Below, one piece after another: positions 40,345-43,233 of a stretch of DNA of 43,233 nt; position 1 is the stretch's first letter, and each line of letters opens with the position of its first letter. Source of the DNA: Bacteroidota bacterium (GTDB lineage: Bacteria; Bacteroidota; Bacteroidia; Flavobacteriales; Weeksellaceae). The notes beneath the pieces are model-generated. The model worked only from the letters and a program-made list of their open reading frames with translations. It searched no databases and had not been told where the DNA came from. The stretch spans positions 1 through 43,233 of the forward strand of contig JAEWOS010000005.1 of assembly GCA_023460855.1 (NCBI GenBank). The letters run 5' to 3'. The position numbers were made by a program, and so were the translations under genes.

Positions 40345-42735
40345 ATGTCTCAAAACTGTTTTCACTGCGGCCAGCCGACCGAAAAGGAAGAAATCCTTTT
40401 TGATGACAAATTGTTTTGCTGTACGGGATGCAAATCAGTATACGAAATACTGAATATCAATAATTTAAGTAATTTTTACGAATTAAACAGAAATGCCGGT
40501 ACAAAGCCGGACAGCAATGTTTCACAGTTCGATTATCTGGACACGCCGGAAATTTTCGACCGCATTACAGATTTCTCCGAGGGTTCATTTACGCTGGTAA
40601 CCTTCAAAATACCTGTGATTCACTGCTCTTCGTGCATCTGGCTGCTCGAAAGTTTGCACACCCTTAATCAGGACATCCGCTATTCTCAGGTGAATTTTAC
40701 GAGAAAAACAGTGCAGATGTCTTTCAATCAGGAAAACCTGAAACTATCCGAACTCGCCAAATTCCTCACCAATCTTGGTTACAAACCCGTGATCAATCTT
40801 GAAACTGCTGACAAAACCGAAGAAAAAACCGATGTTTCACTGATAACAAAGCTTGCAGTCGCCGGTTTTGCTTTCGGGAACGGAATGTTTTTCAGCTATC
40901 CGGAATATGCTGCTGAAATACTCGGAACCGATGATTTCTGGATGGAGAAATACAAACACCTGTTCCGCTTTATCCTTTTTCTGCTGTCCACACCGGTAGT
41001 TTTTTTCTCGGCTTCAGATTATTTTAAATCCGCTCTTTTCGGACTTCGCAATAAAATCATCAACATCGATGTGCCAATTGTGCTCGGAGTTATCGTTCTG
41101 TATGGACGAAGCATCTACGAAATGCTCACAGATTACGGACCGGGCTATTTCGACACGCTTTGCGGACTTATTTTCTTCATGCTTCTCGGAAAGTATTTCC
41201 AGAAACGTACGTACAGTTCGCTGTCTTACGAACGCGATTACAAATCATTTTATCCGATTGCTGTAACAAAAGTGGATTTCAACGGAAAACAGGATAACAT
41301 TTTGCTTTCGGATGTAAAGGTTGGCGACCGCATTATGGTGCGAAATCAGGAAATTATTCCGGTTGATGCCATTCTGATCAGCGGATCGGGAAATATCGAC
41401 AACAGTTTTATCACCGGTGAAAGTGCTACGGTTACCAAAAATCCGGGCGACAAAATTTTTGCTGGCGGTAAACAGAACGGTCCGGTCCTCGAACTGGAGG
41501 TGATCAAAAATGTGAATCAAAGCTATCTCACCCAGCTCTGGAACAAAGAAGCATTTAAGAAAAGTGAAACCGGTCTCGATACGCTGACCAACAAAATCAG
41601 CAAATATTTTACGATCATCATCCTTACCATTACGGCGCTTGCAGCGGTTTACTGGTCGACGGTAGACATGGAAAAAATGTTTCAGGTGATTTCCGCAATG
41701 CTGATTGTCGCCTGTCCATGTGCACTGGCGCTTTCCGCTCCGTTCACTTTCGGACATATTATGCGGATTATGGGCCGCAATAAATTTTATGTAAAAGATA
41801 CGCTCACTATTGAGAAACTGTCGAAAATCAACACGCTCGTATTCGATAAAACGGGGACAATAACTCAGAACAAAAAATCAAATATCACTTTCGAAGGCAG
41901 TGAGATCCCCGAGTTCGACCTCGAAAATATTAAATCGCTGCTGCTTCATTCGAACCATCCGCTTTCAAAGTCGCTTTACGATTATCTGGAAACTGAGGAT
42001 TTGCATCTTCCGGTTGACAATTTCCTGGATCTTCCCGGCTCCGGTTATCAGGCAGACATTCGCGGCAATAATTACAGAATCGGTTCGGCAAAATTTGCCG
42101 GACAACAGGCAAAACAGCTGGAAACCGCCGTTTATATCAGCAAGAACGATACGCTTTTAGGAAAATTTATTTTCAAGAATGAATACAGAAAAGGGCTGGG
42201 TTCGCTTTTTACCAAGCTGGGCAAATACCGGGTAAATATTCTGAGTGGCGATAACGAATCGGAGAAAAACAAAATTCGGGAACTGATTCCGCAGGTATCC
42301 GAAATGAAATTCAATCAGGATCCGGAAAGCAAACTCAATTATATCAAAGATCTTCAGGACCGCGGAGAAAAAGTAGCGATGCTTGGTGACGGCCTCAATG
42401 ATGCAGGCGCTTTGAAACAAAGTAATGTCGGAATCGCAGTAGCAGACGATACGAATTCTTTTACCCCTTCCTCAGACATCATCATGGGCGGCGACAAAGT
42501 AACAGATTTGCATCGTTTTCTGAATCTTGGCTCCGACGCGATGACCATTGTGAAAATCACTTTTGTAATAAGTCTGCTGTATAATGTTATCGGGCTAACC
42601 ATTGCTGTTTTAGGAAAAATGTCGCCACTGGTTGCGGCTATTCTGATGCCGATAAGTTCGATCAGCGTTGTGGCTTTTACCACGGCTGCCACCTGGCTGC
42701 GAAGCATAAAGTATTTTCCGTTGAAAAAATCATAA
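40345..42735 (+). CDS. ccoI: Copper-exporting P-type ATPase for cbb3 oxidase assembly
   Basis: A 796-aa P1B-type ATPase (CcoI/FixI type) that moves copper across the inner membrane for the CuB site of cbb3 oxidase. ATG 45 nt... in practice 40345, chosen because the -7 element covers the TTG upstream. The N-terminus has a Cys-rich metal-binding domain: Cys5-x2-Cys8 and Cys25/26-x2-Cys29. A heavy-metal domain follows with C94-S-S-C97. The transport motif C457-P-C459 lies in ACPCALALSAP. The phosphorylation site is D501 in DKTGT, 'SNHPLS' is the ATP-domain HP motif, and GDGLND (Asp682) completes the hinge. ccoS and the oxidase gene follow. Confidence 0.93.
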   Translation: MSQNCFHCGQPTEKEEILFDDKLFCCTGCKSVYEILNINNLSNFYELNRNAGTKPDSNVSQFDYLDTPEIFDRITDFSEGSFTLVTFKIPVIHCSSCIWLLESLHTLNQDIRYSQVNFTRKTVQMSFNQENLKLSELAKFLTNLGYKPVINLETADKTEEKTDVSLITKLAVAGFAFGNGMFFSYPEYAAEILGTDDFWMEKYKHLFRFILFLLSTPVVFFSASDYFKSALFGLRNKIINIDVPIVLGVIVLYGRSIYEMLTDYGPGYFDTLCGLIFFMLLGKYFQKRTYSSLSYERDYKSFYPIAVTKVDFNGKQDNILLSDVKVGDRIMVRNQEIIPVDAILISGSGNIDNSFITGESATVTKNPGDKIFAGGKQNGPVLELEVIKNVNQSYLTQLWNKEAFKKSETGLDTLTNKISKYFTIIILTITALAAVYWSTVDMEKMFQVISAMLIVACPCALALSAPFTFGHIMRIMGRNKFYVKDTLTIEKLSKINTLVFDKTGTITQNKKSNITFEGSEIPEFDLENIKSLLLHSNHPLSKSLYDYLETEDLHLPVDNFLDLPGSGYQADIRGNNYRIGSAKFAGQQAKQLETAVYISKNDTLLGKFIFKNEYRKGLGSLFTKLGKYRVNILSGDNESEKNKIRELIPQVSEMKFNQDPESKLNYIKDLQDRGEKVAMLGDGLNDAGALKQSNVGIAVADDTNSFTPSSDIIMGGDKVTDLHRFLNLGSDAMTIVKITFVISLLYNVIGLTIAVLGKMSPLVAAILMPISSISVVAFTTAATWLRSIKYFPLKKS

Positions 42736-42826
42736 CCTGCACTATTCTCCAAAAAACCGTTAACTAATTTTAACTTTTGGTGATTAATATCAGTAATTTT
42801 CTATAAATTTGGCCGGTAGTAAGCGT

Positions 42827-42834
42827 TAACTTTG
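42827..42834 (+). promoter_or_regulatory. -7 element upstream of ccoS
   Basis: TAACTTTG followed by TC matches TAnnTTTG and lies 9 nt before the ATG at 42844, giving almost no leader. A second match, TAAATTTG, is at 42804-42811. The TAA(C/T)TTTGTC string is shared with the ccoI promoter. Confidence 0.5.
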
Positions 42835-42843
42835 TCATCCCTG

Positions 42844-43038
42844 ATGGATATACTGTACCTAATGATCATATGTAGTGTATCTCTGGCGGTAGTATTCCTG
42901 ATCATTTTCATTTACAGCGCCCGGAAAGGACAATTTGAAGATGATGAATCACCGGCGGTGCGGATTCTTCTGGACAGGGATTATGAGGGAGAGGAACAGA
43001 CGGCTGAAGAAAACAATTCAGAAAGCAAAAATACCTAA
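42844..43038 (+). CDS. ccoS: cbb3-type cytochrome oxidase assembly protein CcoS
   Basis: A 64-aa protein: one membrane segment (MDILYLMIICSVSLAVVFLI) followed by 'YSARKGQFEDDESPAVRILLD', the family's Gly-Gln-Phe-(Asp/Glu)-Asp stretch, and an acidic tail. CcoS is needed to put haem and copper into cbb3 oxidase. The start is ATG 42844; the TTG at 42832 lies within the -7 element. It sits between ccoI and the oxidase subunit I gene as expected. Confidence 0.9.
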   Translation: MDILYLMIICSVSLAVVFLIIFIYSARKGQFEDDESPAVRILLDRDYEGEEQTAEENNSESKNT

Positions 43039-43058
43039 AGAAAAGAGTTTTATATCTT

Positions 43059-43233
43059 ATGGAAACACAAAAGTTTAGTTATGACAATAGTATTGTCCGG
43101 GCATTCCTGTACGCGACGGTTGTCTTTGGTGTGGTAGGATTCCTGTTCGGACTTACGGCAGCCCTCATGCTGTTCTATCCCGAATTACCGGAATTTTTCC
43201 TCGGTACTGATGATGACACCATCAAAAGTCTTG
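43059..43233 (+). CDS. ccoN: cbb3-type cytochrome c oxidase subunit I, N-terminal fragment (truncated by window end)
   Basis: The first 58 codons are present. The protein begins METQKFSYDNSIVRAF and runs into a first membrane segment 'LYATVVFGVVGFLFGLTAAL', then 'YPELPEFFLG', matching the N-terminus of CcoN (or the CcoN-CcoO fusion found in Bacteroidota). The haem-ligating histidines lie beyond the window. It starts 20 nt after ccoS, so the two are probably co-transcribed. Confidence 0.88.
   Translation, partial: METQKFSYDNSIVRAFLYATVVFGVVGFLFGLTAALMLFYPELPEFFLGTDDDTIKSL

Overview
The window looks like a chromosomal segment of a Bacteroidota bacterium of class Flavobacteriia, most likely a Weeksellaceae member (Chryseobacterium/Kaistella-like). 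The evidence is the gliding/T9SS lipoprotein GldH, a type III glutamine synthetase, a dimeric glycyl-tRNA synthetase, the start of a cbb3 oxidase locus, moderate-to-low GC, very short 5' leaders, and repeated TAnnTTTG -7 promoter elements. The genus is inferred from general resemblance, not from a search. No tRNA, rRNA, CRISPR array, IS element or prophage was recognised.

Layout. 1-1097: the left edge holds the tail of a lipoprotein gene, a 120-aa unknown gene and a second copy of the lipoprotein, i.e. a tandem accessory cassette. 1198-4387: M1 aminopeptidase, coaX and a frameshifted beta-barrel gene. 4395-10642 (minus): a long run transcribed glyS, two paralogous serine hydrolases, a DUF1801/YdeI-like protein, two paralogous secreted TonB_C-domain proteins, tadA. 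10819-13047: pyrD convergent with an FAD-dependent oxidoreductase. 13245-16604: glnN and an NlpC/P60 lipoprotein, separated by a 438-nt region with two terminators and many TTAAC/GTTAA motifs. 16888-22643 (minus): the rod-shape operon mreB-mreC-mreD-mrdA-rodA. 22928-27035: a 39-aa membrane ORF, then hemA-hemC-hemD-hemE. 27125-33148 (minus): sufS, rplY, prs, an SGNH lipoprotein and a FadL-type porin. 33394-37537: ricT-gldH-PBP1A. 37585-39484 (minus): panB, a small membrane protein and an RluA-type pseudouridine synthase. 39541-43233: a Crp/Fnr regulator divergent from ccoI, then ccoS and the truncated start of the cbb3 oxidase subunit I gene.

How they fit together. Most of the window is housekeeping: cell-wall elongation (Mre/Rod operon, PBP1A, the NlpC hydrolase), tetrapyrrole synthesis (hemACDE), which supplies haem for the cbb3 oxidase at the right edge, CoA synthesis (panB, coaX), and nucleotide and nitrogen metabolism (prs, pyrD, glnN). 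The Crp/Fnr regulator beside ccoI is the obvious candidate to control the oxidase locus. I did not find a clearly new multi-gene system. The least explained parts are the duplicated cassette at the left edge, the intergenic region 15447-15884, and the inverted repeat between the regulator and ccoI.
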